Shown one piece after another: positions 8,195 through 16,958 of a stretch of DNA of 64,000 nt (position 1 is the first letter of the stretch; every line of letters begins with the position of its first letter). A program made the translations under genes and the position numbers. Origin of the DNA: Devosia crocina (GTDB taxonomy: Bacteria > Pseudomonadota > Alphaproteobacteria > Rhizobiales > Devosiaceae); contig NZ_FPCK01000001.1 in the NCBI RefSeq assembly GCF_900116545.1, positions 1 to 64,000 of the forward strand. The letters are read 5' to 3'. A model generated the notes under the pieces. It was given only the letters and a program-made list of their open reading frames with translations, was not told the origin of the DNA and did no database searches.

Positions 8195-10402
8195 TCAGTC
8201 CGCGTTGGCGGGCTTGGGCAAGGCGTCCCCATCGGGGTGGAGGACGCGACCCGAGGCGCGCGCCTCGCCCCCTTGCACATAGGTGATGTGGGGGAAGGGG
8301 ATTTCGATGCCACGCTCGGCGAAGATGACCTTGAGCAGCTCGTTATATTTGCGCCCGATGGCCCAGTGCTTGCCCGGCAAGGTCTTGATACGGGCGCGTA
8401 CCGTAATCGAGGAGGCCTCGAAGGCGATGACCCCCTGCATGTCGAGGTCGTCGAGGATTTCGCTCTTGTGATCCGTTTCCATGAGCCGAGCGAACGCGTC
8501 GTGCATGGCCTGCTTCACTCCTTCGATATCGCTGTCATAGGCAACGCCGATTTCGGCAACGTGGAAGGAGAAGCCGCGCATCATGTTGGACACCTGATCG
8601 ACCGACGAAAAGGGGATCAGATGCACGGTGCCCGAGAGGTCGCGAATGGTGACGGAGCGGATGGTGAGTTTTTCGACGACGCCCGAGCGGCCGGCTGCTT
8701 CGACCACGTCACCCTCGTTCATCACGTTCTCGAACTGGATGAAAATGCCGGTGATGATGTCCTGCACGAGCTTTTGCGCGCCAAAACCGATGGCAAGGCC
8801 AAGCACACCGGCACCGGCAAGAAGCGGAGCGATATTGACCCCGATCTGGGCGAGCGCCAGCATCAGGCCAAAAACCACGAGGGCGATGGTGAAGGCGTTC
8901 TTGAAGAGGTTGAGGAGCGTCTTTTCCCGCGCGGTGGGCACTTTGCCGCTTATCGTGTTGAGGCGGTATTCCACCCAGGACGCGACCACCACATGAAGGA
9001 TGATGGCGCCAAGAACGATAAGGGCGGCCGAAAAGACTGAACCTGCAGCGGCGAGCCCTTCGTCCGAGCCGATCCAGCCAAGGAAGTCGAACAGGCGCCA
9101 GGCCTGACCGATGGCGATGACGACGCCGATGATGACAATCCAGCGCACGATCAGCATGACGCGCGGCACAAAGGCGCGTAGCCGGGTCTCAAGCAGGGGC
9201 AGGCGTTCCTTGACGTCGTGGGGCAGGCGAAGGCCGACGCTGACGAAGCGGCCGATAAAGGTGACGATCAGCCCCCCGATCACCACGGCGATGACCGACT
9301 GGACCGTTGCGCCGAGCATGAACGGCAGGGCGCCATTGGGATTGGTGAACCAGGCGATCAGGATGGCGAGGAGATAGGCGATGGCCAGGATATGCCAGGA
9401 CTGGCCGATCGCCACGAGCACGCGCCCGAACCCATCGAACTTGCGGCGTCCGGCAAGATCAGTGAGCCATTTGCGCACGTCGTCGCGGTTTTGCAGCACA
9501 ATGATGATGCCGATGATGATGGCGGTGGCCATGACCAGGACCTGCACGGCCGAGGCAGCGGCGCGGCCGACGGAACTCGTCAGAACCGGGGCGACGAACA
9601 TGAAGGTATAGCCGAGCAGCGAAATGATGCGGGCAGCCCAGAAGGACCAATATGCCGCGTTTTCATCGGTGACCGGCAGAAGGCGCAGGCTGGCAAAGCG
9701 CGGCATGAGCACGACGCGGAACACCAGCTTGGTCATCTCGACGACCAGAAAGGCATTGAGCAGCAGGGACTGGTTGATGCCCATGTGCCCGCCAGCGGTG
9801 GTGCCGGTGTTGAGCGCCAGCACATAGCCCAGCGCCCAGGCGACAAGCACGCTTGCCGCATCGACAAGCGCTGCCAGGCACAAGCCGCTGAAGCGGGCGA
9901 CAAGGCTTCGCCCCCCAAGCCGGCTTTCGATCCGCGCGATCAGGGGAATGGTGATGAGCCTGAGAATAAAGAAGCTGCCGAAAAGTCCCACGGCGACGAT
10001 GGCGAGGCCCACCAGCACCGACTGCAGGATATCGTAGTCGGCATTGAGCGTGCCGGAGAACGCATCGCGGATATTGACGATCGCCCCGCCCAGGGCCTGA
10101 GCGGTCGAGGAGGCGCCTTCGGCGATGCTGCGGGTATACTCGGCCAATTGCCGGGCAATGCTGAGATCGGGCGGGGCTTCGGGTGCAGCTTCGGCGGGTG
10201 CTGCCTGTTGCAGGCGCTCGATCAGTGCGGCGCGGGCAGCATCGTCCTGCAGGATGCGCACGAGATCATCGATAGCCTGGCCTGAAGCGGGCTCCGCCGC
10301 CTCCGCTTCTGTTCCGCTGTCCAGCGTCAGACCGGGGACCTGAGCGAAAACCGGGGTTGCGGCGAAAAGGAGAAACAGGGCGAGGCGGAGGAGGAGCTGC
10401 AT
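8195..10402 (-). CDS. Large mechanosensitive ion channel, MscS family
   Basis: About 735 residues with a signal peptide (QLLLRLALFLLFAATPVFA), a periplasmic region rich in Ala and Glu, roughly ten membrane segments and a C-terminal MscS domain. The pore-lining helix is visible as GVLGLAIGFGAQKLVQDIITG, followed by the MscS beta-domain with RSGVVEKL and IPFSSV. Such channels release solutes on hypo-osmotic shock. The start is uncertain: I chose the ATG at 10402 because it opens directly into the signal peptide; in-frame starts exist at 10438 and 10498. A weak hairpin at 8161-8179 may end transcription. A paralogue lies at 53061-55184. Confidence 0.88.
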   Translation of the reverse strand: MQLLLRLALFLLFAATPVFAQVPGLTLDSGTEAEAAEPASGQAIDDLVRILQDDAARAALIERLQQAAPAEAAPEAPPDLSIARQLAEYTRSIAEGASSTAQALGGAIVNIRDAFSGTLNADYDILQSVLVGLAIVAVGLFGSFFILRLITIPLIARIESRLGGRSLVARFSGLCLAALVDAASVLVAWALGYVLALNTGTTAGGHMGINQSLLLNAFLVVEMTKLVFRVVLMPRFASLRLLPVTDENAAYWSFWAARIISLLGYTFMFVAPVLTSSVGRAAASAVQVLVMATAIIIGIIIVLQNRDDVRKWLTDLAGRRKFDGFGRVLVAIGQSWHILAIAYLLAILIAWFTNPNGALPFMLGATVQSVIAVVIGGLIVTFIGRFVSVGLRLPHDVKERLPLLETRLRAFVPRVMLIVRWIVIIGVVIAIGQAWRLFDFLGWIGSDEGLAAAGSVFSAALIVLGAIILHVVVASWVEYRLNTISGKVPTAREKTLLNLFKNAFTIALVVFGLMLALAQIGVNIAPLLAGAGVLGLAIGFGAQKLVQDIITGIFIQFENVMNEGDVVEAAGRSGVVEKLTIRSVTIRDLSGTVHLIPFSSVDQVSNMMRGFSFHVAEIGVAYDSDIEGVKQAMHDAFARLMETDHKSEILDDLDMQGVIAFEASSITVRARIKTLPGKHWAIGRKYNELLKVIFAERGIEIPFPHITYVQGGEARASGRVLHPDGDALPKPANAD

Positions 10403-10564
10403 AGGAACCGGAATGGTCAAAGAAATTGGCCTCAGCATGGCGGTTGAAACGCCGAGGTCAAGTCTCGGAGCGGCCTGAAGTTTCCTTCGATAGCACATGG
10501 CAGCTATTCAGCGGCTCTTGTCGCACCCCTGGAAAAGGACGCTGCACCGGCCCGTGGCACGGCG

Positions 10565-11296
10565 CTAGAGCCCGCCCTTTTCCTTGCTGGAAGCGGCCTT
10601 TTCCGCTTGCAGTTTCTGCCGGTGGCGGGCTGCGAGTACGGCGGCGGAGGCAGCGGTGCGGTGGGCGGTGGAGAAGAATTCGCGATGGGCGAGAATAAGG
10701 ATAGTTGCAACGCATGCCGCGACCGCCAGCCACTCGGATACGAACCAGGCAACGGTTGCGACGGAGAAATAGTAGGCGCGGATGCCGCTGTTGAAGTTCT
10801 GGGCGCCCAGCGCGTTCATGCGCGTGATCGCCTCGATCTCTTCTTCGGTTGTTACCCGGTCATGCTCAAGCGCGCCGAGCATGATGCAGTAGTGGTTGAA
10901 CTGGCGCAGCGACAGGGTGAAGGCAAAGAATGCCAGAACGAACATGATCAGCATGATCATGAGGTGGATCTGCACATCGGCAATGGTGAAGGCGCTCTCC
11001 GGCGCAAGCGTCTTGAGCGTGTCCATCAGCGTTGGCAATTGGCCGAAGACAGCAAAGACCGCCAGCACCAGCAGCACGGAAGTCGAGGCCAGAAAGCTCA
11101 CCGAACCCATGATGTTGCCCGACAGGATGGCATCGAAGGGGCTTTCGCGCAGCGTGGCATTGGTGACCCAGCGCCGCCGCTGCATGTTCATGATGCTCGA
11201 TAGGGAGGGACGCCGCCGCTCCACCCAGGGCACGATGAAGTTATAGGCATAATAGGCCAGGAGCGGAAAAAGCGAGGTGAAGAGCGTTGTCGTCAC
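10565..11296 (-). CDS. DUF599 family membrane protein
   Basis: A 243-residue integral membrane protein with four or five predicted membrane segments (around residues 5-25, 65-90, 110-140, 185-215). The YYAYNFIVPWVERRRPS start, the QFNHYCIMLGA block and the NFNSGIRAYYF block are characteristic of DUF599 (PF04654), a family of unknown function common in alphaproteobacteria. The C-terminus is a charged Lys/Glu-rich cytoplasmic tail. It lies between an MscS gene and an aldo/keto reductase on the same strand, with gaps large enough for separate transcription. Confidence 0.83.
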   Translation of the reverse strand: MTTTLFTSLFPLLAYYAYNFIVPWVERRRPSLSSIMNMQRRRWVTNATLRESPFDAILSGNIMGSVSFLASTSVLLVLAVFAVFGQLPTLMDTLKTLAPESAFTIADVQIHLMIMLIMFVLAFFAFTLSLRQFNHYCIMLGALEHDRVTTEEEIEAITRMNALGAQNFNSGIRAYYFSVATVAWFVSEWLAVAACVATILILAHREFFSTAHRTAASAAVLAARHRQKLQAEKAASSKEKGGL

Positions 11297-11359
11297 GTCA
11301 GTGTTCTTGGCGTTGCGGTGGAGCGAGCATAGCGGATTTGAGGCCGGGTGCTGATGGGC

Positions 11360-12397
11360 TCAGATCGGGCGGGGATGGCGGCGGTGGATTGCCTCGATCT
11401 CCCCCAGAACTTCGGGGGCAAGCACCAGATCCTTGGCGGCGATGTCGATCGCCAATTGCTCGGTGCTGGTCGCGCCGATGATGGTTGCGGTCATGAAGGG
11501 ACGCGAGCGGCAAAAGGCGATGGCCATCTGCGCGGGATCAAGGCCATGACGTGCGGCAAGCGCCAGATATTCGGCTGTCGCTGCTTCGGCAAAGGGGGTG
11601 AGGCGCCAAAAGCCCTTCTGGTAGTCCTTGCGGCTACCCCGAGGGGTTGCCCCGTTCTGGTATTTGCCGGTCAAGAGGCCTGCGGCCAGAGGCGAATAGG
11701 CAAGGAGCCCGACATCTTCGTGATGGCTGAGTTCGGCCAGGTCATGATCGAAGAGCCGGCGGAGGAGACTATATTCGTTTTGCACCGTGGCAAGGCGCGG
11801 CAGGCCGCGGGCATCGGCAATGCGCAACCATTGGGCGATGCCCCAAGTGGTCTCGTTGGAAACGCCGATGGCGCGGATCTTGCCGGCCTGGACGAGCTCG
11901 CCCAGAACCTCGAGCATTTCGGCAATGTTGTCGAGGACATCGGCGGTATCCTGCTGGGCGGGAGCATAGTCCCAGTAATTGCTGAAATGGTAGTGGCCGC
12001 GGCTGGCCCAATGGATCTGATAGAGATCGATATAGTCGGTCTGCAGGCGCCGCAGGCTCAACTCCAGCGCTTCGCGGATCGAGGGACCATCGGCGCGCCT
12101 GCCATTGCGAAGGAAAGCACTGCCGCCGCCGCCGATCTTGCTGGCAAGCACCCACTTGTCGCGATCCTTGTTGGCGGCGAACCAGTTGCCGATGATCTCT
12201 TCGGTGCGGCCGCTGGTTTCGGGACTGCCCGGCACGGCATAGAGTTCGGCCGTGTCCATGAAATTGATGCCGGCATCGCGCGCCATGGCGATCTGGGCAT
12301 GGCCTTCGGCCTCGGTATTCTGGCTGCCCCAGGTCATGGTGCCAAGGCAAAGATCGGTGACTTCGATGCCCAGTCTGCCCAGCGGCTTGATGTCCAT
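11360..12397 (-). CDS. NADP(H)-dependent aldo/keto reductase, Tas-like
   Basis: A 345-residue member of the aldo/keto reductase superfamily (TIM barrel), similar to E. coli Tas. The catalytic tetrad is visible as Asp in NFMDTAELY, Tyr in the same motif, Lys in the KIGGGG strand and His in IHWASRG. The C-terminal NADP-binding part contains FMTATIIGATSTEQL. It reduces aldehydes or ketones; the physiological substrate is not known. It is transcribed away from the initiator tRNA gene and appears to be a single-gene unit. Confidence 0.88.
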   Translation of the reverse strand: MDIKPLGRLGIEVTDLCLGTMTWGSQNTEAEGHAQIAMARDAGINFMDTAELYAVPGSPETSGRTEEIIGNWFAANKDRDKWVLASKIGGGGSAFLRNGRRADGPSIREALELSLRRLQTDYIDLYQIHWASRGHYHFSNYWDYAPAQQDTADVLDNIAEMLEVLGELVQAGKIRAIGVSNETTWGIAQWLRIADARGLPRLATVQNEYSLLRRLFDHDLAELSHHEDVGLLAYSPLAAGLLTGKYQNGATPRGSRKDYQKGFWRLTPFAEAATAEYLALAARHGLDPAQMAIAFCRSRPFMTATIIGATSTEQLAIDIAAKDLVLAPEVLGEIEAIHRRHPRPI

Positions 12398-12578
12398 GGA
12401 GCTACTCCCGATTAGTGATCGTCTGCTGGGGCGAAACTAGGTGGAGGCGGGGGCTCGGGAAAGGCCCGTGCAGGATGAGGCGGTTCGCTGCGCCGAGTTT
12501 TCCACATGCCATGGGGCGCCGGACGCACCCGGAAACCGGGGATCTGTCAAAAAACCGTCACTTGATCCGATTTGGGGG

Positions 12579-12607
12579 TTGAGCTGCACCGAGCTTCCCC
12601 CTATATA
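12579..12607 (+). promoter_or_regulatory. Promoter of the initiator tRNA gene
   Basis: TTGAGC (12579-12584) and TATATA (12602-12607) are separated by 17 bases, and a start near 12614 lies about 25 bases before the mature tRNA. This is a strong match to a housekeeping promoter. Confidence 0.75.
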
Positions 12608-12639
12608 GCCCTCACACCGCGCCAAGGCGCCGTGTTTGA

Positions 12640-12716
<77 letters not shown>

Positions 12717-12724
12717 AATCAAAG

Positions 12725-12751
12725 AAAGCGTCCGCAAGGGCGCTTTTTTTG
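12725..12751 (+). terminator. Terminator of tRNA-fMet
   Basis: AAAGCG-CC pairs with GG-CGCTTT around a GCAA loop with one mismatch and leads into a run of seven T, nine bases after the tRNA. Confidence 0.85.
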
Positions 12752-13021
12752 TGTCTTTGATCCGAGGGCTCTCAATCGTCTTGAAATTGGGGCAGGTGCC
12801 CAATCTTGGCTGATGCTGCCCTTCGATTGCCTTCGGCGCCACTGTGGTTCAGACGGTTCCTGCCCTTTCCGGTGTCCGCGGGTTTGATGCATCAATCAGT
12901 GGAGAAAACACCTCGGGAGCTGCCAATTCGGCTGCCGTGAGGGTGCGACGGAGCGAACCCCCTTGCCTTTTGCCGGCACGAAGCGGATGCATGCTTGCAC
13001 CCAAAGAGCGAAAGGGATCGT
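12752..13021. other. Intergenic region before the O-antigen ligase gene
   Basis: No RNA gene, repeat or convincing promoter was recognised. In-frame TTG at 12995 would add nine residues (HPKSERDR) to the next gene. Confidence 0.5.
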
Positions 13022-14203
13022 GTGCTCAGGTTCGTCTCGATAGCAACGCTTGTTGCAGCCTTCGCTCTGTCTGCGGTTGCAAGCTACATCGCCTGCTATG
13101 TGGCCCTGGTGGGGCTTGCCATTCTTCTCGTGCCGGGCGGTGGCTGGCGGCATGCTCTCCGGCCGGGAGGACGGGAGTTGCTTCTGGCCCTTTTGTGCGT
13201 GAGCCTTGCCGCTGTGTTGGCGGGGCCGCTCGAGCCGCGCAATTGGCTGGGACCGGCAGTCTTGCTTGTGCCGCTTCTCGCGCTCGGTTTTCCCGAGCTT
13301 GCGCGCCATGCGCCGCGCCTTGCCGCGCCGCAGGCCATCGCGGGAATGGCGCTTTTTGGTACGGCGCTTGGTTTGGCGGTGGGCGTTTACGATATTCTCG
13401 TCAGCCAGGCGGATCGGGCCGGGGTTTTCAACAATCCCATCCATTTCAGCGGGCTCATGGTGATCCTTGGCTTTATCTGCCTTGTGGGGTTCGAAACGGT
13501 CGCGGGGCGCTGGCGGCATGTGTTTCTGGCCGGACCCGTTCTGGGGGTCGGGGGGGTCTTGCTGTCGGGATCGCGCGGGCCTTTCCTTGCAGCTCTGGCG
13601 CTCGCGGTTCTTTTTGCGCCGGCCATTCTTTACTGGCATCGCCGCGATCGCTGGCTCTGGAGCAGTCTTGCCGTCTTGCTGGTGGGGCTTGGGGCCGTGC
13701 TGACGATCTCGCCGCTCGGGCCGCGCGCAGCAGGGGTGCTGGCCGAACTGGCCGCCGGTTTCGGCGCAGGCAATCTGACCGCGCTCGATGAGGGCCGATC
13801 GCAAATGCTTGGGGGCGCGGTGCAGGCGTTCGGCCAGTCTCCCCTTTGGGGATATGGCTGGGCCGGGATGATGCCGGCGGCGGAAGCTTTTTACCCGGCC
13901 GACAGCATTTTTCGTGGTTTCGATCATCTTCATGCCGATCTTGCCAATTTCGCCGTCTTAGGCGGGGTTCTGGGGCTTGCCGCCTATGGGGCGCTGCTCC
14001 TTGCGCCCATTCTGGCCATGCTGGCGGTCAAGGGAGCCAATCGCCGGCTCGCTTTCGTGGTGGGTGGCACGGCCTCGCTGGGTTATCTGGTTTTGGGGCT
14101 CACCAATTCCATGTTTGGCCTCCTGCCCCAGACTGTGCTTTATGCAGCATTGATGGGTTGGCTGTTTCTTCTGGCTGATCGCGATGAGCCGAAACGGGCT
14201 TGA
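13022..14203 (+). CDS. O-antigen ligase/polymerase family membrane protein
   Basis: About 393 residues with some ten membrane helices and a long periplasmic loop between about residues 240 and 315. The SGSRGPFLA motif and the later loop with FDHLHADLAN (His, Asp, Asn) are typical of the Wzy_C/O-antigen ligase family (WaaL/Wzy-like), which joins or polymerises undecaprenyl-linked glycans at the outer face of the inner membrane. The start is uncertain; GTG at 13022 has AAAGGGA just upstream, while TTG at 12995 has no good site. A sugar-phosphate transferase follows after 39 bases, so the two probably form a surface-polysaccharide operon. Confidence 0.85.
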   Translation: MLRFVSIATLVAAFALSAVASYIACYVALVGLAILLVPGGGWRHALRPGGRELLLALLCVSLAAVLAGPLEPRNWLGPAVLLVPLLALGFPELARHAPRLAAPQAIAGMALFGTALGLAVGVYDILVSQADRAGVFNNPIHFSGLMVILGFICLVGFETVAGRWRHVFLAGPVLGVGGVLLSGSRGPFLAALALAVLFAPAILYWHRRDRWLWSSLAVLLVGLGAVLTISPLGPRAAGVLAELAAGFGAGNLTALDEGRSQMLGGAVQAFGQSPLWGYGWAGMMPAAEAFYPADSIFRGFDHLHADLANFAVLGGVLGLAAYGALLLAPILAMLAVKGANRRLAFVVGGTASLGYLVLGLTNSMFGLLPQTVLYAALMGWLFLLADRDEPKRA

Positions 14204-14242
14204 CGCCGGCCCAATCCGTGCAAGCGACGAGGACCTGAACCG

Positions 14243-15532
14243 ATGCTGCAAAATCGCGCGGGTGCGAGTGGCCTCGAAGCCGTGATCGGGCAGGGGGCGC
14301 GGCGGCGCACCCACCACTATATCTCCCTGATCCGCGCCGCCGTGCCGGGCACGTTGAGTGCGGCAGGTCTCGCATTTGCCATCTATTGCCTCGTGATGAT
14401 GGGCGCGGGGCGCGGGGATTGGCACAATATCGTGCCGGTCGCCATCGCCATGGCCGCCGTTCCAATCGTGGCGGTGAGCCTCCTGATTGTTGCCGAGCGG
14501 CGCAGCCATCCGTTTACGTTGGCTGTTATGGTGACGGTCTTTGCCACGTCGCTGATCGTATCGCTCCTTGCGGCAACGCGCATTCCCTTGAGCTATCAGG
14601 GCATAGCGCTGACCATGCCGCTGACCCTTCTGGGCGTGACGATCGCCAATATCGCCATGGCGCGGTCGTTGACGCGGCGGGTGGGGCTGCTCGAGTTCGA
14701 TGGCGCGGTAGCGGTGCTGGACAAGCTCAAGGGGCGCGTGCCGCTTGTGACCGCCGACACGATCGGGCCCGATATCAGGCGGGTGCTGATTGACCCGCAC
14801 TATCACCATGGCCCGGAATGGGGCCCGGTGCTGACACGGCTCTATCTGCGCGGGCTCGATATCGAGAGTTGGCCGAGCTATGTCGAGGGGTTTACCGGCC
14901 GGGTGGACATCGACAGTTTCGATCTGGCCGATGTCTCCTATTCGCCCAGCCAGATTCTTTACTATCGCGCCAAGCGGGCGATCGACATTGCCGGGGTCGT
15001 CGTACTCGCCGTTCCGGCACTCCTCGTCGGAGGGCTGCTCTGGCTCTATATCCGCGCCATCGATGGCGGGCCGGTGCTGTTTATTCAGGATCGGCGCGGC
15101 TATGGCGGCGGCACGTTCCGGCTTTACAAGTTCCGCACCATGGTCAAGAACGCGAGCACGGCATCGACGGCCAGCAATGACGCGCGCATTCTGCCCGGAT
15201 GCAACATCGTGCGGCAATTGCGGCTCGACGAATTGCCGCAACTGGTCAATATCCTCAAGGGCGAAATGAGCTTCATCGGGCCGCGCCCGGTTTCGGTTGC
15301 GATCGCGGAAAGCCTTGAGGCGCGGATCGCCCAATATCCGAACCGCTCGATCCTCCTGCCGGGGCTGACCGGCTGGGCCCAGGTCTCGCATGGCTATGCC
15401 GAAACCGAGGACGAAGAGATCGCCAAACTCTCCTACGACCTTTTTTATCTCAAGCACGTCTCGCTCGATCTCGACGTGATCATCGCGGTGCGGACGATAA
15501 AAACCTTGCTCTTTCGTAGCGGTGCCCGCTAA
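14243..15532 (+). CDS. Polyprenyl sugar-phosphate transferase (WcaJ/ExoY-like)
   Basis: A 429-residue protein with four N-terminal membrane helices, a middle soluble part and a C-terminal bacterial sugar transferase domain (about residues 245-429). The latter has a further hydrophobic helix after KRAIDIAG, then KFRTM, RLDELPQL, IGPRPV and PGLTGWAQV. The family attaches the first sugar phosphate to undecaprenyl phosphate, starting synthesis of a lipid-linked repeat unit. Unlike most WcaJ homologues, no CoA-binding domain is obvious in the middle. It follows the ligase-like gene, so one operon may contain both the first and a late step of glycan assembly. Confidence 0.9.
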   Translation: MLQNRAGASGLEAVIGQGARRRTHHYISLIRAAVPGTLSAAGLAFAIYCLVMMGAGRGDWHNIVPVAIAMAAVPIVAVSLLIVAERRSHPFTLAVMVTVFATSLIVSLLAATRIPLSYQGIALTMPLTLLGVTIANIAMARSLTRRVGLLEFDGAVAVLDKLKGRVPLVTADTIGPDIRRVLIDPHYHHGPEWGPVLTRLYLRGLDIESWPSYVEGFTGRVDIDSFDLADVSYSPSQILYYRAKRAIDIAGVVVLAVPALLVGGLLWLYIRAIDGGPVLFIQDRRGYGGGTFRLYKFRTMVKNASTASTASNDARILPGCNIVRQLRLDELPQLVNILKGEMSFIGPRPVSVAIAESLEARIAQYPNRSILLPGLTGWAQVSHGYAETEDEEIAKLSYDLFYLKHVSLDLDVIIAVRTIKTLLFRSGAR

Positions 15533-15690
15533 AGCCAGAGCCGCGCTTGCGGGGAGGAGTTTTCGGCAGGTTCTGCAACAACATGCTGGACAGAATATCT
15601 GCCCCTTGCTTTGTTAGCTGCACGTGATGCCCCGTTTGGGGGGAACGCATCGCCGAGGCGCATACAGAGGCGCCTTTTGGGAGGACATCT

Positions 15691-16791
15691 ATGAAGAGAC
15701 GTGAATTTTTCAAGCAGGCTTCGGTTGCCACGATTGGCGCCGCTGCCGCAACGACGCTGGCTGCACCCGCCATTGCGCAGGGCAATATCACCTGGCGCAT
15801 GGTCACCACCTGGCCCAAAAATTTCCCGGGCCTCGGCGTCGGCGCGCAGACGCTTGCCGATCGCATCACCAAGGCCTCGGGTGGCCGTCTGACCGTGCAG
15901 GTTTTCGCTGCCGGCGAAATGGTGCCTGGCCTGCAGGCGCTCGACGCCGTGATCGACGGTTCGGCCGAAATGAGCCATGGCACGCCATACTATTGGCAGA
16001 ACAAGAGCCAGGCGCTGTCGTTCTTCACCGGCGTGCCCTTCGGCATGACCAATCGCGAGCTGACCGCATGGGTGCGCTATCTCGGCGGGCAGGAAATCTG
16101 GGACAAGGTCTATGACCAGTTCGGCGTCCAGGGTTTCCTGTCGGGCGATACCGGCACGCAGGCTGGCGGCTGGTTCCGCAACGAACTGACCGGCGTTTCC
16201 GACATCCAGGGCCTGCGCTTCCGCACGCCGGGTCTGGGTGGTCAGGTCTGGGCAAAGCTGGGTGCTTCGGTGACCAACCTTGCCGCCGGCGAAATCTTTG
16301 CCGCCCTGCAGTCGGGCACGCTCGATGCCGCAGAATTCGTCGGTCCCTATAACGACCTCGCCCTCGGCTTCTATCAGATTGCCAAGAACTACTATTTCCC
16401 TAGCTTCGTGGAGCCGGGTCTTGCGACCGAACTGGTGGTGGACAAGGCAAAGTTCCAGGAACTGCCAGAAGACCTGCAGGAAATCGTCCGCATCGCTGCC
16501 CAATCGGCCTATGACCAGGTGTCCTCGGACATGTATGCCAACGATCCGCGGGCGCTCAATGCGCTGGTCGAGGAGCATGGCGTGCAGGTGCGCCAGTTCC
16601 CGGAGGAAATCGTGGAAGCCGGCGCCAAGGCTTCGATGGAACTGATCGCCGAAATCCGCGAAGGCGGGGATGCCTTGACCAAGGAAACAGCAGAAAGCTT
16701 CGTTTCCGCCTTCAACCTTCTGCGCGCCAGAACGCGCGATACCGACATGGCCTATCTGGCAGCTCGCGAGAAGTATATCACCTTCGACTGA
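15691..16791 (+). CDS. TRAP transporter substrate-binding protein (DctP family)
   Basis: A 366-residue exported binding protein of the DctP family. The N-terminus MKRREFFKQASVATIGAAA followed by APAIAQ resembles a Tat signal, with two Arg in the RREFFK box. The mature protein opens with WRMVTTWPKNFPG, as in TakP-type receptors for 2-oxo or hydroxy acids, and has FAALQSGTLDAAEFVGPY as ligand-binding segment; the family uses an Arg (LRFRTPG) to hold the carboxylate. A 2-oxo acid, lactate or similar ligand is likely. Its permeases lie convergently at 16959-18910, an uncommon order. The ribosome binding site GGGAGGA is strong. A small hairpin (AGGCGC/GCGCCT, 15656-15676) lies just before it. Confidence 0.92.
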   Translation: MKRREFFKQASVATIGAAAATTLAAPAIAQGNITWRMVTTWPKNFPGLGVGAQTLADRITKASGGRLTVQVFAAGEMVPGLQALDAVIDGSAEMSHGTPYYWQNKSQALSFFTGVPFGMTNRELTAWVRYLGGQEIWDKVYDQFGVQGFLSGDTGTQAGGWFRNELTGVSDIQGLRFRTPGLGGQVWAKLGASVTNLAAGEIFAALQSGTLDAAEFVGPYNDLALGFYQIAKNYYFPSFVEPGLATELVVDKAKFQELPEDLQEIVRIAAQSAYDQVSSDMYANDPRALNALVEEHGVQVRQFPEEIVEAGAKASMELIAEIREGGDALTKETAESFVSAFNLLRARTRDTDMAYLAAREKYITFD

Positions 16792-16812
16792 GCGGATCTT
16801 CGATCCAAAAGG

Positions 16813-16840
16813 AAAGCCCGGGCATTGCCCGGGCTTTTTG
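16813..16840 (+). terminator. Terminator after the TRAP binding-protein gene
   Basis: AAAGCCCGGGC pairs with GCCCGGGCTTT around a short loop and is followed by TTTTTG, 22 bases after the stop codon. Confidence 0.9.
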
Positions 16841-16861
16841 CTTTTCGTGCTTCTCCCAGTG

Positions 16862-16936
16862 CCGTCATCGCCCGGCTCGTCCAGGTAATCCATCTCACCT
16901 TAGCATGGACCACCCGGACAAGCCGGGTGGTGACGG
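16862..16936. repeat. Palindromic intergenic element (family B)
   Basis: Two imperfect 32-base arms (16862-16893 and 16905-16936), beginning CCGTCATCGCCCGG and ending CCGGGTGGTGACGG, flank an 11-base centre. It lies between the convergent TRAP genes. Elements of the CCGTCAT...ATGACGG style are widespread between genes in Hyphomicrobiales. Confidence 0.75.
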
Positions 16937-16958
16937 TGGGGTAGGGTCGGCGACGCCT

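Noticed and set aside
12844..13791. Long plus-strand frame of 315 codons starting near 12844
   Set aside because: Frame-shifted shadow of the O-antigen ligase gene; it is Arg/Gly/Ala-rich, has no membrane pattern and no family motif, whereas the other frame does.
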